The notes under the pieces are model-generated. The model was not told the DNA's origin and searched no databases. It was given only the letters and a program-made list of their open reading frames with translations. A stretch of DNA of 64,000 nucleotides. It comes from Streptomyces griseus. Lineage in GTDB: Bacteria; Actinomycetota; Actinomycetes; Streptomycetales; Streptomycetaceae. Below, piece after piece: positions 43,530 to 55,241 of the stretch (position 1 is the first letter of the stretch; every line of letters begins with the position of its first letter). The stretch is from NCBI RefSeq assembly GCF_001715295.1, contig NZ_MDKB01000001.1, forward strand, positions 525,526 to 589,525, in the 5' to 3' direction. The translations under genes were made by a program, and so were the position numbers.

Positions 43530-45926
43530 TCAGCCGGAGCCCTTCAGCGCCGCCTTCGTGAGCAGGGCCACGGGACGTTCCGCGAACAGGTCGGCGAGCG
43601 CGACCGTGGCGCCCGTGAACTCCCGGCCCGGAGCGAGCTCGTCGCGCCACGGGCCCTCGTCCGGCAGCGCCAGTGCCGTGTCGCGCCAGCCGCCCTCCTC
43701 GGCGAGGCGCAGCGACAGCCGGGTCACCGCGGTGACCGCTTCGCCGGACCGGGAGAACGCCAGGCAGTGGGAGGCCGCCGGGCCCCGCGCCGCGAGCGGG
43801 GCGTACGTACCCGACTCGCCGAAGAGGTCCCGGCGCTCCCGGCGGAGGCGCAGTGCGGCGGCGGTGATCTCCGCCTTCTCGTCCCTCCCCCCGTCCGGCC
43901 GGGTGAAGGGCCGCCGGTTGTCCGGGTCGACCAGGGCGGTGTACTCCCGCTCCGTGCCCTGGTACAGGTCGGGCACGCCCGGCATCGTCAGGTGCACCAG
44001 CGCGGCGCCCAGCACGTTGGCCCGGACGAAGGGGGCGAGCGTGTCCGCGAACCGGGTCAGTACGTCCCGCGCCTCGCCCGCGTCGCTGCCCGGGCCCGCC
44101 GCCACGAAGTCGCTCACCGCACGCTCGTACCCCGGATCGGGCTCCGTCCAGCTGGTGAACAGACCGGCCTCCCGGACGGACTTCAGCAGGGCGGGCACCA
44201 GCCGGCCCGCCATCTCCCCTGCGGGCAGACCGGCGCAGCCGTACGCGGACTGCCAGGCCTGCCACGCCAGCTGCGGGTCCGGGGCTGCCACGGCCGTCGA
44301 CCGGGTCAGCTGCGCCACCAGCGAGGACCACCGTTCGGGGCACTCGGACAGGACCGCGATCCGGGCCCGTACGTCACCGCTGCGCTTGGTGTCGTGCGTG
44401 GTCAGCACCGTGCCGGTGGCCGGCCAGTCCCGGGCCAGCCGTGTGCAGAAGGAGTGGAACTCCTGCGGGCTCACCGCCGGCCTGCCGGGGTCGCCGCCGA
44501 CTTCGGTCGCCGAGATCAGCGGTACGTAGCGGTAGAAGGCCGTGTCCTCCACCGACTTGGCGTGCAGCGCGGACGCCGTCTGCGCGAACCGGGTACAGAA
44601 CGCCGCGTGGTCCGGTCCGTCCCCGAGCCGGCCCAGCGCCAGCCCCCGCACCACGTCGACCGCCTCCGCCTCCTGGGGGACGGCGAACACCGCCTTGGCG
44701 TCCCGGACCGCGTCGGGCGGCAGCGTCGCCTCCGCGGTCTCCGTGAGGGGTCCGCCCGCCGTGACGTACGGGCGGTAGACCGGGACGCGCACGAGCAACT
44801 CGCGCACCGCCGTGTGCAGCGCCCACGGGGCGTGGTCGCGCAGGTCGGGGTCCACGGCGCAGACCCGCGCGGCGAGGCGGGTGAGCCACTCCGTCTCGGC
44901 GGCGAGGTCGTGGGTGACCACGCGGTAGGCGGCGCGCCGGACGGTGGCCGTCCAGTAGCCGCCGCGGTCCCCGGGCGGTCCCGCGAAGTCCCGGTAGCGG
45001 CCGAGCAGGTCGGCGCTGCCCATCGGATCCGTGAAGACGCCGTCGACCCGGTGCAGCGCGTCGTACCCGGTGGTCCCGGCGACGGCCCAGCCGGCGGGGA
45101 GCACCTCGGAGCCGGTCAGGATCTTCTCCACCACCGTCCACCGTCCCTCGGTGGCCTCGGCGAGCCGCTCCAGGTACGCGGCGGGTTCGGCCAGGCCGTC
45201 CGGGTGGTCGACGCGCAGTCCGTCGACGACTCCCTCCCGGACCAGCCGCAGGATCGTGCCGTGGGTGGCGGCGAAGACGTCGGGGAGCTCCACCCGGACC
45301 CCGATGAGGTCGGAGATCGTGAAGAACCTGCGGTAGTTCAGCTCGGTGCGGGCCAGACGCCACCAGCCGAGCCGGTAGTGCTGGGCGGCCAGCAGCTCCC
45401 GCAGCGGGAGGCCGGCCGTTCCCTCGCGGAGGGGGAACTCCTGCTCCCCGTAGCGGAGGACGGGCGTGCCGTCGTCCCGTTCGGCCACCTCGATGCTGCC
45501 GCTCTCCTCACCGATCCGCCCGGCGAGGACCGGCATCAGGATCTTCCCGCCGCCCGCCTCCCAGTCGATGTCGAACCAGTGGGCGTAAGGGGACGCGCGC
45601 CCCTCGCGCAGCACCTCCCACAGCGGCCGGTTGTGGCGGGGCGCGGTCGCCATGTGGTTGGGCACGATGTCCAGGATCAGTCCGAGGCCGTGCGCGCGGG
45701 CCGTGGCGGCCAGCCGCCGCAGCCCCTCCTCACCGCCGAGCTCGGCCCGCACCCGGCCGTGGTCGACGACGTCGTAGCCGTGACCGGAGCCGGGCACGGC
45801 CTCCAGGACGGGGGACAGGTGCAGATGGGAGACGCCGAGCGTGGCGATGTACGGCACGGCGTCCGCGGCGGCCGCGAAAGGGAAGTCCGGTTGGAGCTGC
45901 AGCCGGTACGTGGCGGTGGGCGTCAT
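43530..45926 (-). CDS. treY: Malto-oligosyltrehalose synthase
   Basis: A 798-residue GH13 enzyme that turns the reducing-end linkage of maltodextrins from alpha-1,4 to alpha,alpha-1,1, making the TreZ substrate. The start MTPTATYRLQLQPDFPFAAA, then GSGHGYDVVDHGRVRAELGG, LILDIVPNHMA and DGLRVDHPDGLAEPAAYLE with the nucleophile Asp are typical, as is TVVEKILTGSEVLP with the acid Glu. I chose ATG 45926; a GTG two codons upstream is possible. Confidence 0.94.
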   Translation of the reverse strand: MTPTATYRLQLQPDFPFAAAADAVPYIATLGVSHLHLSPVLEAVPGSGHGYDVVDHGRVRAELGGEEGLRRLAATARAHGLGLILDIVPNHMATAPRHNRPLWEVLREGRASPYAHWFDIDWEAGGGKILMPVLAGRIGEESGSIEVAERDDGTPVLRYGEQEFPLREGTAGLPLRELLAAQHYRLGWWRLARTELNYRRFFTISDLIGVRVELPDVFAATHGTILRLVREGVVDGLRVDHPDGLAEPAAYLERLAEATEGRWTVVEKILTGSEVLPAGWAVAGTTGYDALHRVDGVFTDPMGSADLLGRYRDFAGPPGDRGGYWTATVRRAAYRVVTHDLAAETEWLTRLAARVCAVDPDLRDHAPWALHTAVRELLVRVPVYRPYVTAGGPLTETAEATLPPDAVRDAKAVFAVPQEAEAVDVVRGLALGRLGDGPDHAAFCTRFAQTASALHAKSVEDTAFYRYVPLISATEVGGDPGRPAVSPQEFHSFCTRLARDWPATGTVLTTHDTKRSGDVRARIAVLSECPERWSSLVAQLTRSTAVAAPDPQLAWQAWQSAYGCAGLPAGEMAGRLVPALLKSVREAGLFTSWTEPDPGYERAVSDFVAAGPGSDAGEARDVLTRFADTLAPFVRANVLGAALVHLTMPGVPDLYQGTEREYTALVDPDNRRPFTRPDGGRDEKAEITAAALRLRRERRDLFGESGTYAPLAARGPAASHCLAFSRSGEAVTAVTRLSLRLAEEGGWRDTALALPDEGPWRDELAPGREFTGATVALADLFAERPVALLTKAALKGSG

Positions 45927-46027
45927 GGACACCTACGTACCCAGCCTGACGGCTTCTGTGTCACATGACGCCCCACCAGGGCCCCACCGGCGGCCTCCCG
46001 GCCGTCCCGGTGACCCGTCCGGCCTAC

Positions 46028-46187
46028 GGGCTGTCCCGCTGTTCCCGGCGGGCGCGCGACGACAGCTGCGGCACCTCGCCGCGTTGTCGGGACGTCCCCG
46101 TACATCCGGTACGCGGACGTCCCTCCGCCGTGCGATGCCCCGCATCCGACGCCGCACGCCGATCCACCGGGAAGTGCGGGACAGCCC
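46028..46187 (-). repeat. Dispersed intergenic repeat, copy B
   Basis: 160 bp with perfect 12-bp inverted ends: GGGCTGTCCCGC at 46028-46039 and GCGGGACAGCCC at 46176-46187. It directly abuts the TAA stop codon of glgX (46188-46190). This copy is the best preserved and defines the family. Confidence 0.85.
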
Positions 46188-48353
<2,166 letters not shown>

Positions 48354-48734
48354 AGATAGGACTCTTCCATTTCTGATCCGGGTGTTGGAGGGTTCTTGCC
48401 CCGATACTCCCCGAAAGATGTGCGCGCACCTAGGACGTCCGCCGGTGCGGTCGGGTCCCGTCGGCCGTGATTGCGCCGGGCCGGTCAACTTCGGACACTT
48501 TCGTGTCGCCCGGAGGATGTGCGCCGCGGCGGCACGCCCGGCCGTCCGCCGTGCGGGCGCCCCCCGGGGTGCCCAAACGCTATGAATCGGCTCACTCCCC
48601 CTGATCTCACCGCTGAGAACGGGCAGGGACATGAGGGGAGTTGAGTGAGGAGCCTGTGCATCCTGCTGCATGGGATCCCGGTCCCGGAGTACCCTTCCTT
48701 GATCGTTGGTGGGGGAGTGGAAGGCGGTGCGCGG
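48354..48734. other. Intergenic region between divergent genes
   Basis: 381 bp between glgX and the HEPN gene, the right place for two promoters. I see no convincing -35/-10 pairs, operator or gene. Confidence 0.5.
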
Positions 48735-49967
48735 GTGAGCTCGGGAGGGTTCGAGCTGCCCCCAGGTGACGCAGGTCACGAGGGGGAGTCGACCGATGCC
48801 CCGCCGGGGGCGGTCTCCCTCGCGCAGCCCCTGGAGATCGGCGCGGAACTGGACTGGGGAGCGGACGCCTGGAACGAGGTGCGCACCCGGGCCCAGCGTG
48901 CCGGCCGGGCCTACATTTGGCTGAATCTCGTCGAGCAGCGGTTGCGGGCCGTGGTCTCCGCCGTGGTCCGGCCGATCTACGAACCGGTGCACGGCGAGGA
49001 CTGGGTGGTGGCCGCCGCGGGTCCCGCCGGACAGGAGTGGGTGCAGCGGGCCGTCGCGGTGCGGGAGGTCTCGCGCCGCAAGGGCTATCTGCTCGACCCG
49101 GCCGACGACAACGTCCTCAGCTTCCTCACGCTCCCGCAGCTGCGGGAGCTGATGGTCCAGCACTGGGCCTGCTTCGAGCCGTACTTCGACGACCGCCGCG
49201 AGGTGGAGCTCGCACTCGACGAGCTGGAGGTGGCGCGCAACGTCGTCTCCCGCAACCGCGCGCTGAACGAGGCGGTCCTGGCCCAGGCCGAGCGGGCCTC
49301 CGCGCGGCTCCTGGAGATCCTGGGCAGCGGGGCCGCCGTGCCGTCCGCCGACCGGCTGCCGGTGGACGCCGTGGAGGAGCTGGTGGGCGACCGGTACGCC
49401 GACGTGGTCTCCGTCCACTCCGACCGGGTGCGCCTCCAGCGCCAGCTGCCCGCCGAGGACCTGTTCGGCGGCGCGCGCCGGCTGGACGCGATCGGCATAG
49501 GGCTCAACCTGCTGACCCAGAACTTCTCGGGCCGGCGGCTCGTCCGTCTCGCCGAGTCCGGCTGCCGGGTCCGGCTGCTGTTCATCAACCCGGCGAGCAG
49601 CGCGGTCAAGCGCCGGGAACGGGAACTCGGCCTCAAGAAGGGCGAACTCAGCCGCTCCGTGGAGATGAACATCCTGCACATGCGCCGGGTCCGCTCCCGG
49701 CTCCGCGACCCGGGCGCCTTCCAGATCCAGGTGTTCGACGAGACGCCGCGCTTCACGGCCTACCTGGTGGACGGTGACGGCCCGGACGCGGTGGGGGTCG
49801 TGCAGCCTTACCTGCGGCGCGCACGCGGCATGGAGGCGCCCGTCCTGGTGCTGCGCGGCGGCGGGCGGTCCGTGGTCCGGGCGGGCCAGGACAGCGAGCA
49901 CGGCCTCTTCGAGACCTACCGCGAGGAGTTCGAGTCGGTGTGGACGGACTCCCGGCCCGTCTCCTGA
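48735..49967 (+). CDS. SAV2148-family HEPN domain protein
   Basis: A 410-residue cytoplasmic protein. The N-terminal part is long and helical, with DAWNEVRTRAQRAGRAYIWL and LVEQRLRAVVSAVVRPIYEP, and corresponds to the HEPN-like region of this actinobacterial family. The C-terminal third, IGIGLNLLTQNFSGRRLVRL then CRVRLLFINPASSAVKRRE, is an alpha/beta domain resembling those found in stress-sensing or transcription-linked proteins. HEPN domains are often RNases, but I cannot point to a certain R-x4-6-H catalytic motif here. GTG 48735 follows GGAAGGCGG; other in-frame GTG codons lie upstream. Confidence 0.8.
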   Translation: MSSGGFELPPGDAGHEGESTDAPPGAVSLAQPLEIGAELDWGADAWNEVRTRAQRAGRAYIWLNLVEQRLRAVVSAVVRPIYEPVHGEDWVVAAAGPAGQEWVQRAVAVREVSRRKGYLLDPADDNVLSFLTLPQLRELMVQHWACFEPYFDDRREVELALDELEVARNVVSRNRALNEAVLAQAERASARLLEILGSGAAVPSADRLPVDAVEELVGDRYADVVSVHSDRVRLQRQLPAEDLFGGARRLDAIGIGLNLLTQNFSGRRLVRLAESGCRVRLLFINPASSAVKRRERELGLKKGELSRSVEMNILHMRRVRSRLRDPGAFQIQVFDETPRFTAYLVDGDGPDAVGVVQPYLRRARGMEAPVLVLRGGGRSVVRAGQDSEHGLFETYREEFESVWTDSRPVS

Positions 49968-50044
49968 CGCCCCCTCCTGCGTTGTCAGTGGCCCGTGCGA
50001 AGGTGGTCACCACATGGGGGAGAGCACCAAGGAGGAGGTACGGG

Positions 50045-50776
50045 ATGAGCTGGCACCAGGAGCGTCTGGTCGGCTTCGACCTGGAGACGACGGGCACGGA
50101 ACCGCTGGAGGCCCGGATCGTCACCGCCGCGGTCGTGGCGGTGGAGAGCCGGGCGGGCGAGCCGGTCCGGTGCGGAACCTGGCTGGCGGATCCGGGCATC
50201 CTGATCCCCGCGCAGGCCTCGGCGATCCACGGCATCAGCAGCGAGCGGGCCGCGGCGGAGGGCCGCCCGGTCCGCGAGGTCGCGGACGAGATCGCCGACA
50301 CGCTGGTGGAGTACTGGCGCGAGGACGTACCGGTCGTCGCCTACAACGCGGCCTTCGATCTGACTCTGCTCTCCGCGGAGTTGCGGCGCCACGGACTGCC
50401 GTCCCTGAGCGAGCGGCTGGGCCGGCCGGGCATCGGCCCCGTCATCGACCCGTACACCATCGACCGGGCCGTCGACCGTTACCGCAGGGGCAAGCGCACT
50501 CTGGAGGCGGTTTGTGTCGAGTACGGCGTGGTGCACGGCGGCGCCCACGAGGCGGCCGCCGACGCGCTGGCCGCCGTGCGCGTGGCGTACGCGATAGCCG
50601 AGCGGCACGGTTCGGTCGCCGCCCTCACCGCCGCCGAGCTGCACGAGCGTCAGATCGGGTGGTACGCGGAGTGGGCTGCCGACTTCCAGTCGTTCCTGCG
50701 CCGCAAGGGTACGGCCGACGCGGTGATCGACGCCCGCTGGCCGCTGCGCGAGCCTGCCCCGGCGCAGCTCCCCTGA
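50045..50776 (+). CDS. DnaQ-like 3'-5' exonuclease
   Basis: A 243-residue DEDDh exonuclease. ExoI is GFDLETTGTEP (D12, E14), ExoII contains VVAYNAAFDLTLLSAELRR, and ExoIII is VVHGGAHEAAADALAAVRVA with the catalytic His and Asp. Such stand-alone proteins trim 3' ends of DNA or RNA. An AAGGAGG site lies just ahead of the ATG at 50045. Its end is ten bases from the convergent kinase gene. Confidence 0.92.
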   Translation: MSWHQERLVGFDLETTGTEPLEARIVTAAVVAVESRAGEPVRCGTWLADPGILIPAQASAIHGISSERAAAEGRPVREVADEIADTLVEYWREDVPVVAYNAAFDLTLLSAELRRHGLPSLSERLGRPGIGPVIDPYTIDRAVDRYRRGKRTLEAVCVEYGVVHGGAHEAAADALAAVRVAYAIAERHGSVAALTAAELHERQIGWYAEWAADFQSFLRRKGTADAVIDARWPLREPAPAQLP

Positions 50777-50786
50777 CGGCCGCCCC

Positions 50787-51653
50787 TCAGAACGGGTACC
50801 ACCGGACCTCGGGGTCGTCCTCGCGCAGGGACGCCACCCTGCGGCGGAACTCGGCCAGGGCCTTCGGGTTGGCCGGGGCGTGCTGGGAGACCCAGGCGCA
50901 GCTGGCGGTCTCGCGCGCTCCACGCAGCACGGCGCAGCCTTCCCACTCCCGCACGTCCCAGCCGTACGCCGCGGTGAAGGCGTCGTACGCCTCGGCGGAC
51001 AGGCCGTACCGGTCGCGGGAGAGGGCGAGCACCACCAGATCGTGCTCGCGCAGATCGGCCGAGAAGGTCTCCAGATCCATCAGGACCGGCCCGTCCGGAC
51101 CGATGTGGACGTTGCGGGGGAGCGCGTCCCCGTGGATCGGACCGGGTGTGAGACGCGGCGTCAGGGCGGCGGCGGCCTTGGCGAAGCCGTCGCGCCGGCC
51201 ACGCAGGTAGTCGGCGTCGGCCGGATCGATGGCGTCGCCCGCGAGCCGCAGCCAGCGTTCCACCCCGCCGAGGAGTTCGCGGCGCGGCAGGACGAGTCCC
51301 TCGGGGGCGGGCAGCGCGTGGACGAGGGAGAGCAGCGGGGCCAGGTCGCGCGGTTCGGGAGGGCGTACCGCCTCGGGGAGCCGGTGCCACAGGGTCACCG
51401 GGTGTCCCTCGACCAGCAGGGCCACCGGTTCGGCGGCCCGTACGGCCGGCACGCCCGAGGCGTCGAGCCACCGGGCGACGGCGACCTCGCGTTCGGCCCG
51501 CTCCGCCAGTTCCGGGTGCGCCGTGGCGTCCCTCCCGACCTTGACCACCAGATCGCCGGCGGAGAACACCGCGTTCTCGCCCAGTGCGAGCAGCTCGGCG
51601 CCGCCGGGCAGCCCGGCGGCGGTCAGTACCTCGCGTGCGCGCATCTCGTCCAT
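50787..51653 (-). CDS. Aminoglycoside phosphotransferase-fold kinase
   Basis: A 288-residue protein with the APH kinase fold. ENAVFSAGDLVVKVGRD holds the ATP-binding Lys, GPIHGDALPRNVHIGPDG is the catalytic loop (H-G-D-x4-N) and LMDLETFSADLREHDLV the metal-binding motif. Members phosphorylate antibiotics or metabolites; substrate unknown, and resistance should not be assumed. The ATG at 51653 is used; one at 51644 is possible. Confidence 0.88.
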   Translation of the reverse strand: MDEMRAREVLTAAGLPGGAELLALGENAVFSAGDLVVKVGRDATAHPELAERAEREVAVARWLDASGVPAVRAAEPVALLVEGHPVTLWHRLPEAVRPPEPRDLAPLLSLVHALPAPEGLVLPRRELLGGVERWLRLAGDAIDPADADYLRGRRDGFAKAAAALTPRLTPGPIHGDALPRNVHIGPDGPVLMDLETFSADLREHDLVVLALSRDRYGLSAEAYDAFTAAYGWDVREWEGCAVLRGARETASCAWVSQHAPANPKALAEFRRRVASLREDDPEVRWYPF

Positions 51654-51767
51654 GGCCCGATTTTCGCATCCGTGCAGGCCACCTCGGTGAACGGACCACG
51701 TGCCGGCCCGAGGGAGCGGCCGTACGAACGGGCCGAACAGGGAGGAAAGTGACAGGGCGGGTCCACA

Positions 51768-51917
51768 GGGGTGTCCCGCGATGCACGCGACGACGGCTGC
51801 GGCGCCTCGCGCGTGGTCGGAACGTCCGCATCCCTCCCGTAGGCGGAGATCCCTCCGCCGTGCGAGGCCCCCCATCCGGGGCCGCGCGCCGATCCTCCGG
51901 CCGGTGCGGGACGACCC
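51768..51917 (-). repeat. Dispersed intergenic repeat, copy C
   Basis: 150 bp from GGGGTGTCCCGC to GCGGGACGACCC (inverted ends match 10 of 12). Interior shares CGACGACGGCTGCGGC, CGTGGTCGGAACGTCC and CCTCCGCCGTGCGAGGC with other copies. Unlike A, B and D it sits between divergent genes and does not touch a stop codon. Confidence 0.8.
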
Positions 51918-51999
51918 GAAGGGGTCCGATCCATGGTGTGAGCCGGCGTCATGACTCCTCGAGGCGGTAAGGGCCGGGGGGTGCGCGCCGAAAAGAGAG

Positions 52000-52028
52000 T
52001 GGACGAGACGTCTCGTCTTGCATAGCGT
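52000..52028 (+). promoter_or_regulatory. Promoter and palindromic operator of the glycosyltransferase gene
   Basis: GACGAGACGTCTCGTC (52002-52017) is a perfect 16-bp palindrome. It fills the spacer between a -35-like TGGACG (52000-52005) and a -10-like TAGCGT (52023-52028), 17 bases apart. The start codon at 52036 is eight bases after the -10, so the mRNA is probably leaderless. The dyad resembles TetR-family operators. No TetR gene lies in the window. Confidence 0.75.
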
Positions 52029-52035
52029 GGGTGCC

Positions 52036-53235
52036 ATGCCCCATACACCGCACGCCCATATCGCCATGTTCTCCATCGCCGCCCACGGGCACGTGAACCC
52101 GAGTCTCGAAGTGATCCGGGAACTCGTCTCCCGCGGACACCGCGTCAGCTACGCCATCCCGGCCCCGTTCGCCGAGAAGGTCGCCGCGACGGGGGCGGAG
52201 CCGGTGATCTACACGTCCGTCCTGCCCACCGAGGACAGTCCGCAGGAGTGGGGCACCGAACTCGTCGACAACCTCGAGCCCTTCCTGGAGGACGGGATCC
52301 AGGCGCTCCCCCAGCTCGCCGCCGCGTTCCGGGGCGACGAGCCGGACCTCGTCCTGCACGACATCACCTCCTACCCGGCTCGCCTCCTCGCCCACCGCTG
52401 GGGTGTCCCCGCCGTCTCGCTCTGGCCCAACCTCGTCCCGTGGGAGGGGTACGAGGAGGAGATCGGCGCGCCGATGGCCGCCGAGCTGAGGCGGACCGAG
52501 CGGGGCGCGGCGTACTACGCGCGCTTCGCCGCGTGGCTCGCGGAGAACGGCCTCGGCGGGATGGAGCCGGACGCCTTCGTCTCCCGCCCCCGCCGCGCCG
52601 TCGTCCTCGTCCCCGAAGCGCTCCAGCCGCACGCCGACCGGGTCGACCGCAGCGTGTACACCTTCGTCGGCGCCTGCCAGGGGGACCGCGCCGACCAGGG
52701 GGAGTGGGAGCGTCCCGCCGGTGCGCAGAAGGTGCTGCTGGTTTCGCTCGGCTCGTCCTTCACCGACGAACCGGCGTTCTACCGCGAGTGCGTCCGGGCC
52801 TTCGGCGATCTCCCGGGCTGGCACGTCGTGCTCCAGATCGGTGCCCATGTCGACCCGGCCGAACTCGGAGACGTACCGGACACCGTCGAGACGCACGCCT
52901 GGGTGCCCCAGCTGTCCGTGCTGAAGCAGGCCGACGCCTTCGTCACCCATGCCGGCGCGGGCGGCAGCCAGGAGGGCCTCGCCACGGGTACGCCGATGGT
53001 CGCGGTCCCGCAGGCCGTGGACCAGTTCGGCAACGCGGACATGCTCCAGTCACTCGGAGTGGCGAGGCACCTGCCCAAGGACGAGGCGGACGCCGCCTCC
53101 CTGCGGGCCGCCGTCCTGGCCCTGGTGGACGACCCCGAGGTCGCGGCCCGGCTGGCCGCCGTCCGGGAGCGGATGGCGCGGGAGGGTGGCACGCGGCGGG
53201 CGGCCGACCTCATCGAGGCCGAACTGCCCCGGTGA
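52036..53235 (+). CDS. mgt: OleD/Mgt-type macrolide glycosyltransferase
   Basis: A 399-residue GT1 enzyme that transfers glucose from UDP-glucose to macrolides or other hydroxylated aromatics, inactivating them. It closely follows my memory of Ole[21 protein letters not shown] with the catalytic His, then [20 protein letters not shown], and the donor site [20 protein letters not shown] with [14 protein letters not shown]. The end, [15 protein letters not shown], is also shared. ATG 52036 has no ribosome binding site, in line with a leaderless transcript. The palindromic operator suggests induction by a ligand. Confidence 0.93.
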   Translation: MPHTPHAHIAMFSIAAHGHVNPSLEVIRELVSRGHRVSYAIPAPFAEKVAATGAEPVIYTSVLPTEDSPQEWGTELVDNLEPFLEDGIQALPQLAAAFRGDEPDLVLHDITSYPARLLAHRWGVPAVSLWPNLVPWEGYEEEIGAPMAAELRRTERGAAYYARFAAWLAENGLGGMEPDAFVSRPRRAVVLVPEALQPHADRVDRSVYTFVGACQGDRADQGEWERPAGAQKVLLVSLGSSFTDEPAFYRECVRAFGDLPGWHVVLQIGAHVDPAELGDVPDTVETHAWVPQLSVLKQADAFVTHAGAGGSQEGLATGTPMVAVPQAVDQFGNADMLQSLGVARHLPKDEADAASLRAAVLALVDDPEVAARLAAVRERMAREGGTRRAADLIEAELPR

Positions 53236-53289
53236 ACCGCGGCCCGCCGCCCTGCCCCCTGTCTTCGCCGCCGTCGGGCCGCGGGCGCA

Positions 53290-53566
53290 GCGGCAGGGAG
53301 GTGAAGCGGGGCCGGCCTCCCGAGCCACCGTTGCGCACGCTCAAAGCGATGCCGCCGCTCGCGTCCCCGCCGGTCGCGCGCGCCGACGTCCGTTCGATCC
53401 GCGCCCGCCCGTCCACGACGACGAGGGTGCGGTCGCCCTGCACCGTGATCCTCACGTGGTGCTCGGAGGCGTCGGTGGGCGTGCGGCGGCCGACCTCGTG
53501 CCGGCGGCCGTCGCGGAGCTCGCGCAGGCGTACGTAGCTGAAGCTGACCGGACCGAGCGGGCAGGC
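53290..53566 (-). pseudogene. Possible remnant of a carbohydrate-binding or polysaccharide enzyme C-terminus
   Basis: On the minus strand about 90 codons read like a real beta-sandwich: VSFSYVRLRELRDGRRHEVG, HHVRITVQGDRTLVVVDGRA and GGIALSVRNGGSGGRPRFTS. The flanks in the same frame are low complexity, there is no start codon with a ribosome binding site, and the frame runs to a stop at 53210. I read it as the decayed end of a longer gene. The parent family is a guess. Confidence 0.35.
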
Positions 53567-54017
53567 TCCCGGCGGGGACGGGGTGGCAAGGCGGGACGGT
53601 GGCGCGGGTGGTCTGCCGGGGCGGCCGGAGAGGGCGGCGGGACCGAGTCCGGGGGTGATGGTGCGTCATCGACGCGTCGCGTCGGCGCACCTCGCTTCGC
53701 GGCGCAGCGGCAGGGAGCGGGCCGGTGGGTCCCGGCGGCAGCGAAGTTCACCCGTCCGGAAGAGGGGCGGGTGGTCGTGAGGAGACGGGGTGGGAGCCCC
53801 CGGCGGAGCGGTGCGACCCGCTGGCGTCCCAGGTGGGGAATGGGGGTCTTCGCTCTCTTCGTCCCGGTCCGGCCGCGAGTGAGCCGGTTTCCTGTGACGA
53901 AGATCTGGTAACTGCGTGACGGCTGCATGAAGTTCTTGATCTGGGCGCGTCAATCGAGCAGGGTTTCGAAGCAGCCCCCGGAGATCTTCCGGCCGAGGGC
54001 CAATCCCCCCACAAAGA
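53567..54017. other. Leader region of the subtilisin-like gene
   Basis: About 450 bp without a supported gene. The last 130 bp are markedly less GC-rich, as expected for a promoter, but I cannot fix -35/-10 boxes. Confidence 0.5.
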
Positions 54018-54038
54018 ATGACGAGGAGACCCCTCTTC

Positions 54039-55241
54039 ATGGCAATTCACAAGCGTGCACGCCGAGTCAGGCTGACAGCAGCGATAACCGCGGTCGCCGC
54101 CGCGGCAGGTGTCGGCATCCTGGGCACCCCGTTCGCCGGAGCCGCTCCGGCTCCCGCGATGGGCACCGTCTACGGAGCCGACGCCGCCACCGCCGTGTCC
54201 GGCAGCTACATCGTGATGCTGGACAAGAAGGCGGACAAGTCGAAGCTCGCGAAGGAGTACGGCGGCAAGCTCTCGCGCAGCTACAACTCGGCGATCAACG
54301 GCTTCTCGGCCGGCGGGCTGACGCCGACCGAGGCCGGGAGGCTCGCGGCCGACCCCGCCGTCTCCAAGGTCGTCCAGAACAAGAAGTTCCACATCACCGC
54401 CACCCAGGACAACCCGCCCTCCTGGGGCCTGGACCGGATCGACCAGACCGCGACCGCGGGTGACAAGGCGTACACCTACCCGGACGCCGCGGGCGAGGGC
54501 GTCACGGCGTACGTCATCGACACGGGCGTACGGGTGACCCACAGCGACTTCGAGGGCCGGGCCACCTCGGGCTTCGACGCCGTGGACAACGACGAGGACG
54601 CCGACGACGGCAACGGGCACGGCACCCACGTGGCCGGCACCATCGCCGGCGCGGCCCACGGCGTGGCGAAGAAGGCGGAGATCGTCGCCGTTCGCGTCCT
54701 GGACGACGCCGGTTCCGGTACCACCGAGCAGGTCGTCGCCGGCATCGACTGGGTCACCGCCAACCACAAGGGCCCCTCCGTCGCCAACATGAGCCTCGGC
54801 GGGGGCGCGGACCCCGCCCTGGACGCCGCGGTCCAGAAGGCGATCTCGTCCGGCGTCACCTTCGCGGTCGCCGCGGGCAACGAGTCGAGCGACGCGGGCG
54901 GGGGTTCGCCCTCCCGGGTCCCCGAGGCCATCACGGTCGCCTCGTCGACGGTGGACGACGAGCAGTCGTCGTTCTCCAACTACGGTTCGGTCGTGGACCT
55001 CTACGCCCCGGGCTCGGACATCACGTCGGACTGGAACGACAGCGACGACGGTACGAACACCATCTCCGGTACGTCCATGGCGACCCCCCACGTCGTCGGT
55101 GCCGCAGCCGTGTACCTCGGCGGGCACCCGGACGCCACCCCTGAGCAGGTCGCCACGGCGCTCACGCACGGGGCCACCCCGGACGCGATCTCCAACGCGA
55201 CCGCAGGCACCGCCAACAAACTGCTCAAGATCGTCGAATAG
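54039..55241 (+). CDS. Secreted S8 subtilisin-like serine protease
   Basis: A 400-residue preproprotease. Residues 1-36 are a signal peptide with a basic head (HKRARRVR) and a hydrophobic core. An I9-type propeptide (SYIVMLDKKADKSKLAKEYG) spans about 55-120. The mature domain has D161 (AYVIDTGVRVTHSDF), H194 (GNGHGTHVAGTIAG) and S346 (SGTSMATPHVVGAA), the catalytic triad of the proteinase K branch, with oxyanion Asn in AAGNESS. Start ATG 54039 follows GAGGAG. The stop codon touches repeat copy D. Confidence 0.95.
   Translation: MAIHKRARRVRLTAAITAVAAAAGVGILGTPFAGAAPAPAMGTVYGADAATAVSGSYIVMLDKKADKSKLAKEYGGKLSRSYNSAINGFSAGGLTPTEAGRLAADPAVSKVVQNKKFHITATQDNPPSWGLDRIDQTATAGDKAYTYPDAAGEGVTAYVIDTGVRVTHSDFEGRATSGFDAVDNDEDADDGNGHGTHVAGTIAGAAHGVAKKAEIVAVRVLDDAGSGTTEQVVAGIDWVTANHKGPSVANMSLGGGADPALDAAVQKAISSGVTFAVAAGNESSDAGGGSPSRVPEAITVASSTVDDEQSSFSNYGSVVDLYAPGSDITSDWNDSDDGTNTISGTSMATPHVVGAAAVYLGGHPDATPEQVATALTHGATPDAISNATAGTANKLLKIVE

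Noticed and set aside
43500..45968. A plus-strand frame of 822 codons across treY.
   Set aside because: It is antisense to an unmistakable GH13 gene and has no recognisable domain.
50787..51653. The APH-fold gene as a true aminoglycoside resistance gene.
   Set aside because: Only the general kinase motifs are seen; specific aminoglycoside-binding features cannot be recognised.
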